Source: Pseudomonadota bacterium (GTDB taxonomy: Bacteria > Pseudomonadota > Alphaproteobacteria > Sphingomonadales > Sphingomonadaceae). Taken from it: 64,000 nt of DNA. Shown here in pieces: positions 10,343-20,109 of the stretch; position 1 is the first letter of the stretch; every line of letters begins with the position of its first letter. A program made the translations under genes and the position numbers. The notes below the pieces were generated by a model, which saw only the letters and a list, made by a program, of their open reading frames with translations, searched no databases and was not told the DNA's origin. The stretch lies in contig JAKPAG010000125.1 in NCBI GenBank assembly GCA_029779535.1, positions 35,527 through 99,526 of the forward strand. Direction: 5' to 3'.

Positions 10343-10648
10343 TTACCCCTTCATCTGGTTGACGTCGTCGACGGCGATGGTGCCGCGATCACGGAAGTAG
10401 ATCACCAGGATCGCGAGGCCCACGGCGGCTTCACCGGCCGCCACGGTCAGCACGAACATGGCGAAGATCTGCCCCGTCAGGTCGTGCAGAAAGCTGCTGA
10501 AAGCGACCAAGTTGATGTTCACCGCGAGCAAGATCAGTTCGATCGCCATCAGAATGATGATAACGTTCTTGCGGTTGAGGAAGATCCCCAGCACGCCCAG
10601 CACGAACAGGACCGAGCTGACGATGACGTAGTGTTCGATGCCGATCAT
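10343..10648 (-). CDS. nuoK: NADH-quinone oxidoreductase subunit K
   Basis: A 101-residue, three-helix membrane subunit of complex I (homologue of ND4L). Membrane-embedded glutamates needed for proton transfer are visible in [12 protein letters not shown] and [11 protein letters not shown]. The length is typical. The ATG shares a base with the nuoJ stop (TGATG), and nuoL begins 7 nt beyond its TAA. Confidence 0.97.
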   Translation of the reverse strand: MIGIEHYVIVSSVLFVLGVLGIFLNRKNVIIILMAIELILLAVNINLVAFSSFLHDLTGQIFAMFVLTVAAGEAAVGLAILVIYFRDRGTIAVDDVNQMKG

Positions 10649-11265
10649 CAGAGCTGGACCCCCTTGCCCACTTCCGGCTTGACGTTGACCGTCGCTTCAT
10701 CAGGGCGGCGCGCGATTTGCCTGGCCACGTCCTGGCCGCGCACGCCGCCGCGCTGGCGGTGGGTCAGCACGATCGCGCCGACCATGGCAACCAGCAGGAC
10801 GATGCCCGCCGCTTCGAACAGGAACAGGTACTTGCTGTAGAGCAGCGCCCCGATCGCTTCGATATTGCTGGCGCCCGGCGCCGGAGCGGCGGTGCCATCG
10901 GCGGTGCCGAGCTCAAGCGCGCCGGTGCGATAGGCGCCGACGCCGATCACCAGTTCACCCAGGATCACCAGCGCGAGCAGCATGCCCAGCGGGAAATTGC
11001 GGATGAAGCCGGCCCGCAGCGTCGCGAAATCGATGTCGAGCATCATCACGACGAACAGGAACAGCACCGCGACCGCGCCGACATAGACGATGACCAGCAG
11101 CATCGCGATGAATTCGGCACCGCACAGCACCATCAGACCGGCAGCGTTGAAGAATGCCACGATCAGCCACAACACCGAATTGACCGGGTTGCGCGACAGG
11201 ATCGTGAAGGCCCCGGCGGCAATCGTCAGGGCGGCGAACAGATAGAAGGCGATGACCTGGATCAT
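10648..11265 (-). CDS. nuoJ: NADH-quinone oxidoreductase subunit J
   Basis: A 205-residue membrane subunit of complex I (ND6 homologue) with five predicted helices. The family core [38 protein letters not shown] is recognisable around residues 35-75. A soluble C-terminal tail follows the last helix. It is 15 nt downstream of nuoI and overlaps nuoK by one base. Confidence 0.96.
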   Translation of the reverse strand: MIQVIAFYLFAALTIAAGAFTILSRNPVNSVLWLIVAFFNAAGLMVLCGAEFIAMLLVIVYVGAVAVLFLFVVMMLDIDFATLRAGFIRNFPLGMLLALVILGELVIGVGAYRTGALELGTADGTAAPAPGASNIEAIGALLYSKYLFLFEAAGIVLLVAMVGAIVLTHRQRGGVRGQDVARQIARRPDEATVNVKPEVGKGVQL

Positions 11266-11280
11266 GATTGAGCGCGCCCC

Positions 11281-11766
11281 CTAGCGATACGGCGCATCGG
11301 CTTCAAGGTTCGCGGCAATCGCCCGCTCCCACTTGTCCCCGTTCGCCAGCAGCTTGGCCTTGTCGTAGAGCAGTTCTTCGCGCGTTTCGGTCGCGTATTC
11401 GAAGTTCGGCCCTTCAACAATGGCATCGACCGGGCAGGCTTCCTGGCAGAAGCCGCAGAAGATGCACTTGGTCATGTCGATATCGTAGCGCGTGGTGCGG
11501 CGGCTGCCGTCCTCGCGCGGTTCGGCTTCGATGGTGATCGCCTGCGCCGGGCAGGTCGCCTCGCACAGCTTGCAGGCGATGCAGCGTTCCTCGCCATTGG
11601 GATAACGGCGCAGCGCGTGCTCACCGCGGAAGCGCGGCGACAGCGGGTTCTTCTCGAAGGGATAGTTGATCGTCGCCTTGGGCTTGAAGAAATACTTCAA
11701 GGTCAGCCAATGCGCTTTCACGAACTCCCACAGAGTGAAGCTCTTGATGAATTGGGCCGCGCTCAT
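11281..11766 (-). CDS. nuoI: NADH-quinone oxidoreductase subunit I (2x4Fe-4S)
   Basis: A 161-residue ferredoxin-like subunit of the hydrophilic arm of complex I (TYKY homologue). Two complete 4Fe-4S binding motifs are visible, [16 protein letters not shown] and [16 protein letters not shown], which hold clusters N6a and N6b on the way to quinone. The length is typical for alphaproteobacteria. The ATG overlaps the nuoH stop by 4 nt (ATGA). Confidence 0.97.
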   Translation of the reverse strand: MSAAQFIKSFTLWEFVKAHWLTLKYFFKPKATINYPFEKNPLSPRFRGEHALRRYPNGEERCIACKLCEATCPAQAITIEAEPREDGSRRTTRYDIDMTKCIFCGFCQEACPVDAIVEGPNFEYATETREELLYDKAKLLANGDKWERAIAANLEADAPYR

Positions 11767-12821
11767 GCGGAATGCCCCCCAAAGTGACCCGTAGCCATCA
11801 GGTAGCCGCTCACCACGACGACGAACAGCAGCGAAACCGGCAGGAACACCTTCCAGCCAAGGCGCATCAGCTGGTCATAGCGATACCGCGGCACGGTTGC
11901 CTTCACCCAGCTGAATACGAAGAAGAAGAAGAAGATCTTGATGAACAGCCACAGCCAGCCCGGGATCAGGTAGAGCACCGGCAGGTCGAGCGGCGGCAGC
12001 CAGCCACCCCAGAACAGCGTCGCGTTGAGCGCGCACATCAGGAGCACGTTGGCATATTCGCCCAGCCAGTAGAGCGCGAAGCTCATCGAGCTGTATTCGG
12101 TCTGGTAGCCCGCGACAAGTTCGCTTTCCGCCTCGGTCAGGTCGAACGGCGCGCGCTGGGTTTCGGCCATGCCTGAAATCAGGAACATCACCCACATCGG
12201 GAACAGCAGCGGATTGAACACGAAGCCGTTGAACAGGCCCAGCACGTGACCCTTCTGCGCCAGGACGATGCCGTTCATGTTGAACGTGCCGGCCCACAGC
12301 ACCACGCAGATCAGGATGAAGCCGATCGAGACTTCATAGGAGATCATCTGCGCCGAGGCGCGCATCGCCGAGAAGAACGGATACTTCGAGTTCGACGACC
12401 AGCCCGCGATCACCGTGCCGTAAACCCCCAGCGACGAGATCGCGAGGACGTAGAGCAGCCCCACGTTGATATCGGCCAGGATCGCGCCCGAATTGAACGG
12501 GATCACCGCCCAGGCCATCAGCGCCACGGTAAAGGTAATGATCGGCGCGAGCAGGAACAGCGCCTTGTTCGAAGCGCTGGGAATGATGGTTTCCTGCAGG
12601 AACACCTTCAGCCCGTCCGCGAACGACTGGAGCAGGCCGAGCGGGCCGACCACGTTCGGCCCGCGCCGCAGCGCCATTGCCGCCCAGATCTTGCGATCGA
12701 CGTAGATGATCATGGCCACCGCCAGCATCAGCGGCAGGGCAATCAGCAGGATGCCGGCGATGGTCGAAGTGAACCACGCCCATTCATAGGTCATCCCGAG
12801 GGTCTGGAAGAACTCGGTCAT
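11763..12821 (-). CDS. nuoH: NADH-quinone oxidoreductase subunit H
   Basis: A 352-residue membrane subunit of complex I (ND1 homologue) that forms part of the quinone chamber. The conserved acidic loop [18 protein letters not shown] and the N-terminal [14 protein letters not shown] segment identify it. It is predicted to have eight helices. It overlaps nuoG upstream and nuoI downstream by 4 nt each, indicating coupled translation. Confidence 0.97.
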   Translation of the reverse strand: MTEFFQTLGMTYEWAWFTSTIAGILLIALPLMLAVAMIIYVDRKIWAAMALRRGPNVVGPLGLLQSFADGLKVFLQETIIPSASNKALFLLAPIITFTVALMAWAVIPFNSGAILADINVGLLYVLAISSLGVYGTVIAGWSSNSKYPFFSAMRASAQMISYEVSIGFILICVVLWAGTFNMNGIVLAQKGHVLGLFNGFVFNPLLFPMWVMFLISGMAETQRAPFDLTEAESELVAGYQTEYSSMSFALYWLGEYANVLLMCALNATLFWGGWLPPLDLPVLYLIPGWLWLFIKIFFFFFVFSWVKATVPRYRYDQLMRLGWKVFLPVSLLFVVVVSGYLMATGHFGGHSA

Positions 12822-14824
12822 TCCGCCGCCTCCGCAAAGGTTTCACCGTGCAGCAGTTCAGCCGAGCAGCGCTGCATCGTCTCGCTGGCGCGGGCAATCG
12901 GGTTGGTGAGGTAGAAATCCTTGACCGGGTAGCCCTCGATCACACCTTCCGCCTTGGCCTTCCCGCCCTTCGGCAGCGCGCCGTAATCGGCCAGCCCTTC
13001 GCGGCCGAGCGCCGGAACCGCCTTCGCCATCGCCGCGCGCAGCTGATCGAAGCTGTCGAAGCCAACCGAGACGCCCAGCGCGTCGGCCAGGGCGCGCAGG
13101 ATTGTCCAGTCCTCGCGCGCGTCGCCGGGCGCGAAGACCGCCTTGTCGGCCAGCTGGACCCGGCCTTCGGTGTTGACATAGGTGCCCGGCTTTTCGCTGA
13201 ACGCCGCGCCGGGCAGGATCACGTCCGCCGCATGGGCGCCCTTGTCGCCGTGGTGGCCGATGTAGACCACGGTCGAACCGGCGAACCTGGTATAGTCCAC
13301 CTCGTCCGCGCCGAGCGACAGGACCAGCTTGGGCTTCGCCGCCACCAGGTCGGCAATGCCGCCCGGCTGGGCATAGCCCAGCATCAATCCGCCCATACGG
13401 CTGGCTGCCATATGCAGCGCGTTGAAACCGTTCCAGCCATCGCGGACCAGGTTGTACTTTTCAGCCAGCGCCAAGCTGGGTTCGAGCCCGCCCTTGCCCA
13501 GCCCCGCCCCGCCGATGATCAGCGCCGGGCGCTGCGCCGCCTTGAACGCTTCGTCCGCATCCTTGGGCAGTTTGTTGAGCACGGCGAGGTCATTGCCGAG
13601 GTTGCTGACCGGATAGGTCGCGTCCCATTCGGGGCCGACCACGAACACCTTCGCGCCGTTCTTCGCGGCCTTGCGCAGGCGGGCGTTGAGCAGCGGGGCT
13701 TCCCAGCGCACGTGGCTGCCGACGATCAGGATCGCATCGGCCGTCTCGATCCCCGACAGGGTCGAATTGAAGTTGACTGCCGCCAGGTTAGAGCAATCGT
13801 AGGCTAGGCCCGTCTGCCGCCCTTCGAGCAGCGAGGAACCCAGCGCGCCAGCCAGCGCCCTGGCCGCGAACATGGTTTCGCAATCGACCATGTCGCCCGC
13901 GATCACCGCCACCGACTTGCCCGGATTGACGCTGGCGACTGCGGCAAATGCCTCGTCCCAGCTGGCCGGAACCAGCTTGCCGTCGCGGCGGACATATGGG
14001 CGGTCGAGCCGGCGCTTGGTCAGCCCGTCAACCTGGAAGCGGCCCTTGTCGCTCAGCCACTCCTCGTTCACGTCATCGTTGACGCGGGGCAGGATGCGCA
14101 GCACTTCGCGCCCCCGGCTGTCGAGCCGGATGTTCGCCCCGATCGCGTCGGACACGTCGATCGACAGGGTCTTCTTGAGTTCCCACGGCCGCGCTTCGAA
14201 CGCGTAAGGCCCGCTGGTCAGCGCGCCGACCGGGCACAGGTCGATCACGTTGGCCGAAAGCTCGTGCTTGGCGGCCTTTTCCAGGTAGGTCGTGATCTGC
14301 ATGTTCTCGCCGCGATAGAGCGCGCCGATTTCATCGACCCCGGCGATCTCCTCGCTGAACCGCACGCAGCGGGTGCACTGGATGCACCGCGTCATGGTGG
14401 TCTTGATCAGCGGCCCCATGTACTTTTCGGTCACGGCGCGCTTGTGCTCGTGAAACCGGCTCGTGCCGCGGCCATAGGCGACCGACTGGTCCTGCAGGTC
14501 ACATTCGCCGCCCTGGTCGCAGATCGGGCAGTCGAGCGGGTGGTTGATGAGCAGGAACTCCATCACCCCTTCACGCGCCTTCTTGACCATCGGGCTGTCG
14601 GTCTTGATCACCTGGCCTTCGCTGGCCGGCAGCGCGCAGCTCGCCTGCGGCTTCGGCGGCCCGGGGGCAACCTCGACCAGGCACATGCGGCAATTGCCCG
14701 CAATGGACAGCCGCTCATGATAGCAGAAGCGCGGGATTTCCTTGCCCGCCAGCTCGCAGGCCTGCAGGACGGTCGCGCCCTGCGGGACTTCAAGCTCAAC
14801 GCCGTCGACGGTAACCTTGGGCAT
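12818..14824 (-). CDS. nuoG: NADH-quinone oxidoreductase subunit G
   Basis: A 668-residue iron-sulfur subunit of complex I. The N-terminus has the 2Fe-2S set ([15 protein letters not shown] and a later Cys in CALPASEG), the HxxxCxxCxxxxxC motif in [14 protein letters not shown], and the 4Fe-4S motif CIQCTRC with a distal Cys. A molybdopterin-oxidoreductase-like domain without visible cofactor function fills the rest, as is usual for the family. At 668 residues it is of the short mitochondrial-like type. The ATG overlaps the nuoF stop (TAATG). Confidence 0.97.
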   Translation of the reverse strand: MPKVTVDGVELEVPQGATVLQACELAGKEIPRFCYHERLSIAGNCRMCLVEVAPGPPKPQASCALPASEGQVIKTDSPMVKKAREGVMEFLLINHPLDCPICDQGGECDLQDQSVAYGRGTSRFHEHKRAVTEKYMGPLIKTTMTRCIQCTRCVRFSEEIAGVDEIGALYRGENMQITTYLEKAAKHELSANVIDLCPVGALTSGPYAFEARPWELKKTLSIDVSDAIGANIRLDSRGREVLRILPRVNDDVNEEWLSDKGRFQVDGLTKRRLDRPYVRRDGKLVPASWDEAFAAVASVNPGKSVAVIAGDMVDCETMFAARALAGALGSSLLEGRQTGLAYDCSNLAAVNFNSTLSGIETADAILIVGSHVRWEAPLLNARLRKAAKNGAKVFVVGPEWDATYPVSNLGNDLAVLNKLPKDADEAFKAAQRPALIIGGAGLGKGGLEPSLALAEKYNLVRDGWNGFNALHMAASRMGGLMLGYAQPGGIADLVAAKPKLVLSLGADEVDYTRFAGSTVVYIGHHGDKGAHAADVILPGAAFSEKPGTYVNTEGRVQLADKAVFAPGDAREDWTILRALADALGVSVGFDSFDQLRAAMAKAVPALGREGLADYGALPKGGKAKAEGVIEGYPVKDFYLTNPIARASETMQRCSAELLHGETFAEAAE

Positions 14825-16110
14825 TACTCAGCCGCCTCCCGAACGTTTTCAGCGATCCGCTTTTCCAGCTCGGGGCGGAAATGGCGGATCAGGCCCTGGA
14901 TCGGCCAGGCGGCCGCATCGCCCAGGGCGCAGATGGTGTGGCCTTCGACCTGCTTGGTCACGTCCCACAGCATGTCGATTTCAGCGAGGTCCGCATCGCC
15001 GGTGCGCAGGCGTTCCATCACCCGCCACATCCAGCCCGTGCCTTCGCGGCAAGGGGTGCACTGCCCGCAGCTTTCGTGCTTGTAGAAGTAGGACAGGCGG
15101 CTGATCGCGCGGACGATGTCGGTGCTCTTGTCCATGACGATCACGGCGGCGGTGCCCAGGCCCGAACCGACCGCGCGCAGGCCGTCGAAGTCCATCGGCG
15201 CGTCCCAGATTTCCGCTGCGGGAACCAGCGGAACCGACGAGCCGCCCGGGATCACCGCCAGCAGGTTGTCACGCCCGCCGCGAATGCCGCCGCAATGCTT
15301 TTCGATCAGCTCGCTGAACGGGATCGACATCGCTTCCTCGACCACGCAGGGCTTGTTCACGTGCCCGCTGATCTGGAACAGCTTGGTGCCCTTGTTGTTG
15401 TCGCGCCCGAAGTTGGAGAACCAAGCCGCACCGCGCCGCAGGATCGTGGGGGCAACCGCGATCGATTCGACGTTGTTGACCGTGGTCGGGCAGCCATAGA
15501 GCCCCGCACCGGCCGGGAACGGCGGCTTGAGGCGGGGCTGGCCCTTCTTGCCCTCGATGCTTTCGATCATCGCGGTTTCTTCGCCGCAGATGTAGGCGCC
15601 CGCGCCGCGGTGCACGAAGACGTCGAAATCGTAGCCGCTCTTGGCCGCGTTCTTGCCCAGCAGGCCCGCGTCATAGGCTTCCTGAACGGCGGCCATCAGC
15701 GTTTCGGCTTCGCGGATGTATTCGCCGCGAATGTAAATGTAGGCAGCGCGCGCGCGCATCGCAAAACCGGCAACCAGCGCGCCTTCGATCAGCTTGTGCG
15801 GATCGTGGCGGATGATTTCGCGGTCCTTGCACGAACCCGGCTCGGATTCGTCGGCGTTGATAACCAGGAAACTCGGACGACCGTCCTTCGATTCCTTGGG
15901 CATGAAGGACCACTTCATCCCGGTCGGGAAACCGGCGCCGCCGCGCCCGCGCAGGCCCGAAGCCTTGATCTCCTCGATGATCTTGTCCTGGCCCAGCGCC
16001 AGCAGGGCCTTGGTATTGTCCCAGTCCCCGCGCGCCTGGGCGGCCTTCAGGTTCCACGGCTGGTAGCCGTAGAGATTGGTGAAGATGCGGTCCTTGTCAG
16101 CGAGCGACAT
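14824..16110 (-). CDS. nuoF: NADH-quinone oxidoreductase subunit F (NADH/FMN site)
   Basis: A 428-residue subunit that binds NADH, FMN and the N3 4Fe-4S cluster, where electrons enter complex I. The FMN/NADH motif [18 protein letters not shown] lies at about residues 52-69, and the cluster motif [12 protein letters not shown] is near residue 345. Length and motifs are canonical. It lies 3 nt after nuoE and overlaps nuoG by one base. Confidence 0.97.
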   Translation of the reverse strand: MSLADKDRIFTNLYGYQPWNLKAAQARGDWDNTKALLALGQDKIIEEIKASGLRGRGGAGFPTGMKWSFMPKESKDGRPSFLVINADESEPGSCKDREIIRHDPHKLIEGALVAGFAMRARAAYIYIRGEYIREAETLMAAVQEAYDAGLLGKNAAKSGYDFDVFVHRGAGAYICGEETAMIESIEGKKGQPRLKPPFPAGAGLYGCPTTVNNVESIAVAPTILRRGAAWFSNFGRDNNKGTKLFQISGHVNKPCVVEEAMSIPFSELIEKHCGGIRGGRDNLLAVIPGGSSVPLVPAAEIWDAPMDFDGLRAVGSGLGTAAVIVMDKSTDIVRAISRLSYFYKHESCGQCTPCREGTGWMWRVMERLRTGDADLAEIDMLWDVTKQVEGHTICALGDAAAWPIQGLIRHFRPELEKRIAENVREAAE

Positions 16111-16113
16111 GGC

Positions 16114-16782
16114 TTACCACTCCTTCCGGTAGTCGTGGTTGGAATCGACCATCGCCGTCAGCGTGGTCGGTCCGCCCAGCGGTTCGACGGTGTGGCGGCC
16201 CGGTTCCTGCGTGCCCGCCTTGGGCGTCTTGCCGGCGGCCAGCGCATCGAGCACAGCATCAAGCCGTTCCGGGGTCAGGTCCTCGTAGTTGTCGTCGTTG
16301 ATCTGGACCATCGGCGCAGAGGCGCAGTTGCCCATGCATTCGACCTCGGTCAGCGTCCAGAGGCCATCGTCGGTGGTGTGGCCCTTGTGCATGCCCCGCT
16401 TCTTGCAGGCGGCCAGGATGTCGTCGCTCCCGCGCAGCATGCAAGGCGTGGTGCCGCAGACCTGCACGTGGAACCGGCCCACCGGCACCAGGTTGTACAT
16501 GGTGTAGAACGAGGCGACCTCGACCACGCGGATGATCGGCATGTCGAGGTACTTCGCGACATATTCCATCACCGGGATCGGCAGCCAGCCCTGGGTCTGG
16601 GTTTCCTCGCCCACCTGGCGCTGGGCGAAGTCGAGCAGGGCCATGACAGCGCTGCGCTGGCGCCCGGCGGGATAGCGCGCGATCGCGGCCTTGGCCTTGG
16701 CGTCCCAGGCGGCGTTGAAGGCGAAATTGCCCCAGCGCGCGCGCAGTTCCGGCGTATCGGGTTCGAGATGACGGTCAGCCAT
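16114..16782 (-). CDS. nuoE: NADH-quinone oxidoreductase subunit E (2Fe-2S)
   Basis: A 222-residue thioredoxin-fold subunit carrying cluster N1a. The four cysteines lie in CGTTPCMLRG and ECMGNCASAP. The ATG at 16782 ([11 protein letters not shown]) is preferred over a position nine codons upstream because it shares a base with the preceding gene's TAA (TAATG). A C-terminal extension of about 45 residues relative to E. coli NuoE is typical of alphaproteobacterial and mitochondrial forms. Confidence 0.96.
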   Translation of the reverse strand: MADRHLEPDTPELRARWGNFAFNAAWDAKAKAAIARYPAGRQRSAVMALLDFAQRQVGEETQTQGWLPIPVMEYVAKYLDMPIIRVVEVASFYTMYNLVPVGRFHVQVCGTTPCMLRGSDDILAACKKRGMHKGHTTDDGLWTLTEVECMGNCASAPMVQINDDNYEDLTPERLDAVLDALAAGKTPKAGTQEPGRHTVEPLGGPTTLTAMVDSNHDYRKEW

Positions 16783-17132
16783 TAGCGGATGAACTCCACG
16801 CGAGAGCACTTGTCGCCCTCGAACGAGTAGACGGCGATCACGTCGAACGGTTCGACCAGCTCAGAGCCATCGCTGGCCGGGCCGCGCGTGACGTGTTCGC
16901 GCATGAGGACATAATTGCCGATTGCCTGCGCCTCGACGATCTCGGCATGGTTCTGCGGCCACTTGGCAAAGGCGGCGGCGAGGCCCGAACGGGTCCCTTC
17001 CTTGCCTTCGCGCACCACCGCGCCGCGATAGTTCGCTTCGCAGGCATCGTCGGTCATGTACGAGACGTAGGTATCGACGTCCTGCGCATTGTAGGCCGCG
17101 ATCATCGCCTTGGCGGTGTCGAGGTTGCTCAC
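16782..17132 (-). CDS. NTF2/SnoaL-like protein embedded in the nuo operon
   Basis: A 116-residue protein with the alpha+beta cone pattern of the NTF2/SnoaL superfamily: an N-terminal helix ([20 protein letters not shown]), the acidic [12 protein letters not shown] segment, and C-terminal strands ([22 protein letters not shown]). It starts with a GTG overlapping the nuoD stop by 4 nt (GTGA), and its TAA overlaps the nuoE ATG, so it is translationally embedded in the operon. The function is unknown. Members range from ketosteroid isomerase-like enzymes to binding proteins, and I see no clear catalytic pair. An assembly or accessory role in complex I is only a guess from position. Confidence 0.85.
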   Translation of the reverse strand: MSNLDTAKAMIAAYNAQDVDTYVSYMTDDACEANYRGAVVREGKEGTRSGLAAAFAKWPQNHAEIVEAQAIGNYVLMREHVTRGPASDGSELVEPFDVIAVYSFEGDKCSRVEFIR

Positions 17133-18340
17133 CGGTCGCACTCCCCGAACACCACGTCGATCGCGCCGAGGATGGCGGTCGCGTCGGGCAGCATGTGGCC
17201 CTTGCACATGAAATCCATCGCCTGGAGGTGGCTGAACGCGGTCGGGCGGATCTTGCAGCGATACGGCTTGTTCGAGCCGTCCGAGACGAGATAGACGCCG
17301 AATTCGCCCTTGGGGCTTTCGGTGGCGACATAGACTTCGCCGGCGGGCACGTGGAAGCCTTCGGTGTAGAGCTTGAAGTGGTGGATCAAACTTTCCATCG
17401 ACTGCTTCATTTCCGCGCGCTTGGGCGGCGAAACCTTGCGGTCGTCGGAATTGACCGGGCCGCCGGGCATCTCGCGCAGGCACTGCTGCATGATGCGGGC
17501 CGACTGGCGCACTTCCTCGACGCGGACCATGAAGCGGTCGTAGCAGTCCGAGTTGGTGCCGACCGGGATCTCGAAGTCCATGCGGTCATACACGTCATAG
17601 GGCTGCGCCTTGCGCAGATCCCACGGAATGCCGGCGGCGCGGATCATCGGGCCGGAGAAGCCCCAGGCCAGCGCGTCTTCCTTGCTGACCTTGGCGATGT
17701 CGACATTGCGCTGCTTGAAGATGCGGTTGTCGACCACAAGGCTCATCGCGTCCTCGAACAGGGTCGGCATGCGCTTGTCCAGCCACACGGCGATATCGTC
17801 GAGCAGCGCCTGCGGCACGTCCTGATGGACGCCGCCCGGGCGGAACCAGGCGCTGTGCATGCGCGCGCCGGACGCGCGTTCGAAGAAGTTGAGGCAATCC
17901 TCGCGGATTTCGAACAGCCACAGGTTCGGCGTCATCGCGCCGACGTCCATCACGTGCGACCCCATGTTGAGCATGTGGTTGCAGATGCGGGTCAGTTCCG
18001 CGAACAACACGCGCAGGTATTGCCCGCGCAGCGGCACTTCGACGTTGAGCAGCTTTTCCACTGCCAGGACGTAGCTGTGCTCCATCCCCAGCGGCGAGCA
18101 ATAGTCGAGCCGGTCGAAATAGGGCAGCGCCTGGAGGTAGGTCTTGTTTTCGATCAGCTTTTCGGTGCCGCGATGGAGCAGACCGACGTGCGGATCGACC
18201 CGCTCGATGATCTCGCCGTCGAGTTCCAGCACCATGCGCAGCACGCCGTGCGCGGCCGGGTGCTGGGGCCCGAAGTTGATCGTGTAGTTGGTGATGACTT
18301 CATCGCCGGTGGTCGGCGATTCCTCGAGGGTGAAGCTCAT
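17129..18340 (-). CDS. nuoD: NADH-quinone oxidoreductase subunit D
   Basis: A 403-residue 49-kDa-type subunit of complex I that lines the quinone-binding site and descends from the large subunit of NiFe hydrogenases. The N-terminal [13 protein letters not shown] motif, with the conserved quinone-pocket histidine, and the [12 protein letters not shown] segment are present. The hydrogenase metal-site cysteines are absent, as expected. It overlaps nuoC upstream (ATGA) and the NTF2-like gene downstream (GTGA). Confidence 0.97.
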   Translation of the reverse strand: MSFTLEESPTTGDEVITNYTINFGPQHPAAHGVLRMVLELDGEIIERVDPHVGLLHRGTEKLIENKTYLQALPYFDRLDYCSPLGMEHSYVLAVEKLLNVEVPLRGQYLRVLFAELTRICNHMLNMGSHVMDVGAMTPNLWLFEIREDCLNFFERASGARMHSAWFRPGGVHQDVPQALLDDIAVWLDKRMPTLFEDAMSLVVDNRIFKQRNVDIAKVSKEDALAWGFSGPMIRAAGIPWDLRKAQPYDVYDRMDFEIPVGTNSDCYDRFMVRVEEVRQSARIMQQCLREMPGGPVNSDDRKVSPPKRAEMKQSMESLIHHFKLYTEGFHVPAGEVYVATESPKGEFGVYLVSDGSNKPYRCKIRPTAFSHLQAMDFMCKGHMLPDATAILGAIDVVFGECDR

Positions 18341-18984
18341 GCCTTCTTCTCCCCACCCTGGTTTTCCTGGGCCTTTTCATCGCCCGGCAGCACGTAGTCC
18401 GCGCCTTCCCACGGGCTCATGAAGTCGAACTGGCGCAGGTCCTGGGCCAGCTTGACCGGTTCATAGACCACGCGCTTGTCTTCCTCGGAATAGCGCAGCT
18501 CGACATAGCCGGTCAGCGGGAAGTCCTTGCGGAAGGGATGCCCTTCAAAACCGTAGTCCGTCAGGATGCGGCGCAGGTCGGTGTTGCCTTCGAAGATCAC
18601 GCCGTACATGTCGAACACTTCGCGCTCGAGCCAGCCGGCGACCGGCCAGATCGTGGTCACGGTCGGCACCGGAGTATCTTCCGCGGCCGTGGTCTTGACG
18701 ATCAGGCGGTGGTTCCTGGTCACCGACAGCAGGCAGTAAACCACTTCGAAGCGTTCGGCCCGGCCCGGATAGTCCGCGCCGGCGATTTCCATCAGCTGTT
18801 GGTATTCGTGATCGTCACGCAGCTGCCGCAGCGCATTGGCCACTTCGGCGCGGGACACAGTAATCACGACTTCGCCGTGCTCTTCCCTGGCCGCGACGAC
18901 CTTGGCGCCAAGCGCCTTGGTCAGCGCGTCAAGGACGCCTTCGTTCGAAGCGAAGCGCGGGGCGGAATGGAGGACCTTGCTCAT
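18337..18984 (-). CDS. nuoC: NADH-quinone oxidoreductase subunit C
   Basis: A 215-residue 30-kDa-type subunit of complex I, separate from NuoD (not fused as in E. coli). The family signature is [20 protein letters not shown] followed by [18 protein letters not shown] in the C-terminal half. A short Gln/Glu/Lys-rich tail ends the protein. It lies 10 nt after nuoB and overlaps nuoD by 4 nt. Confidence 0.96.
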   Translation of the reverse strand: MSKVLHSAPRFASNEGVLDALTKALGAKVVAAREEHGEVVITVSRAEVANALRQLRDDHEYQQLMEIAGADYPGRAERFEVVYCLLSVTRNHRLIVKTTAAEDTPVPTVTTIWPVAGWLEREVFDMYGVIFEGNTDLRRILTDYGFEGHPFRKDFPLTGYVELRYSEEDKRVVYEPVKLAQDLRQFDFMSPWEGADYVLPGDEKAQENQGGEKKA

Positions 18985-18994
18985 CGCCTGCCCC

Positions 18995-19552
18995 TCAACG
19001 CTCGATCGTGCCGATGCGGCGGATCTTCCGCTGCAACTGCATCACGCCATAGAGCAGCGCTTCAGCGGTCGGCGGGCAGCCCGGGACATAGATGTCCACC
19101 GGCACGATCCGGTCGCAGCCGCGCACCACGGAATAGCTGTAGTGATAGTAGCCGCCGCCATTGGCGCAGCTGCCCATCGAGATGACGTACTTCGGCTCCG
19201 ACATCTGGTCATAGACCTTGCGTAGCGCCGGGGCCATCTTGTTGCACAGCGTGCCGGCCACGATCATGACGTCCGACTGGCGCGGGGAAGCGCGCGGGGC
19301 AACGCCGAAGCGTTCCATGTCATAGCGCGGCATGTTGACGTGGATCATCTCGACCGCGCAGCAGGCGAGGCCGAAGGTCATCCACCACAGCGAGCCAGTC
19401 CGGGCCCACTGGAACAGGTCCTCGGTGCTGGTGACAAGGAAACCCTTGTCATGCACTTCCGAATTGAGGTCGTTGAAAAAGCCCTGGTCAGGCGGGATCA
19501 CCGCCTGGCCACTCGAAAGGGGCTGACCCGCAGAGTTGACGAGCGTGCTCAT
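18995..19552 (-). CDS. nuoB: NADH-quinone oxidoreductase subunit B (N2 cluster)
   Basis: A 185-residue subunit that holds the terminal 4Fe-4S cluster N2 next to quinone. The adjacent-cysteine motif GLACCAVEM and the later cysteines in MGSCANGGG and [14 protein letters not shown] are all present. The start at 19552 ([12 protein letters not shown]) is chosen because it overlaps the nuoA stop by 4 nt; the longer upstream frame would read through nuoA out of frame. Confidence 0.97.
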   Translation of the reverse strand: MSTLVNSAGQPLSSGQAVIPPDQGFFNDLNSEVHDKGFLVTSTEDLFQWARTGSLWWMTFGLACCAVEMIHVNMPRYDMERFGVAPRASPRQSDVMIVAGTLCNKMAPALRKVYDQMSEPKYVISMGSCANGGGYYHYSYSVVRGCDRIVPVDIYVPGCPPTAEALLYGVMQLQRKIRRIGTIER

Positions 19553-19923
19553 TCCCAATCCAGAGCTCCCTTTTTCCACGCATAGGCGAAGCCGATCACC
19601 AGTTCGCCCAGGAAGACCATCATCGTCAGCCACCCGGCCCAGCCCGTTTCGCCCAGGCTGACCGCCCAGGGGAACAGGAACGCGGCTTCAAGGTCGAACA
19701 CGATGAACAGGATCGCGACCAGGTAGAAGCGCACGTCGAACTGGCTGCGCGGATCCTCGAACGCGGGGAAACCACATTCGTATTCGCTGTTCTTTTCGGC
19801 GCTGGGCTGGTGCGAGCCGGTCAGGCGCGAAACGCCCATCGGCAGGAACACGAACAGCGCCGACAGGGCGAAGGCGATCCCCAGGAAGATCAGGATCGGC
19901 AGGTATTGCGAGAGATCGACCAC
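19549..19923 (-). CDS. nuoA: NADH-quinone oxidoreductase subunit A
   Basis: A 124-residue, three-helix membrane subunit of complex I (ND3 homologue), with the conserved loop [24 protein letters not shown] longer open frame exists upstream, but the GTG at 19923 ([11 protein letters not shown]) has an AAAGG ribosome-binding site 8 nt before it and gives the usual length. It is the first gene of the nuo operon. Confidence 0.93.
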   Translation of the reverse strand: MVDLSQYLPILIFLGIAFALSALFVFLPMGVSRLTGSHQPSAEKNSEYECGFPAFEDPRSQFDVRFYLVAILFIVFDLEAAFLFPWAVSLGETGWAGWLTMMVFLGELVIGFAYAWKKGALDWE

Positions 19924-20062
19924 AAACAATGCCTTTCTGGGGCCTGAATCGGCCTTGCCAAGGAATGAGCGCGCCCTAGTCCCCGCTGGCCGGACGCGCA
20001 AGTGGGGCTAAGGCCAAATCCGGGTGAAATATACGCTTCGCTTACGAGATCGCGCACAACAC
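19924..20062 (-). promoter_or_regulatory. Upstream region expected to hold the nuo operon promoter
   Basis: About 140 bases between the terminator-like hairpin after the aldehyde dehydrogenase gene and the nuoA start. A promoter is expected here because nuoA begins an uninterrupted series of co-oriented genes. No -35/-10 pair of convincing quality could be assigned by eye, and no obvious operator palindrome is seen. Confidence 0.4.
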
Positions 20063-20086
20063 GGCCGGGACCTGACGGCCCCGGCC
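20063..20086 (-). terminator. Stem-loop after the aldehyde dehydrogenase gene
   Basis: A 10-bp GC-rich stem (positions 20063-20072 pairing with 20077-20086, with one G-T wobble on the transcript strand) closes a 4-nt loop 24 bases downstream of the aldehyde dehydrogenase stop. It separates that gene from the nuo promoter region. The following bases (GTGTTGTG on the minus strand) are only modestly T-rich, so termination is probable but not certain. Confidence 0.55.
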
Positions 20087-20109
20087 CTGCTGCCAACACC
20101 CCGGCGGGC

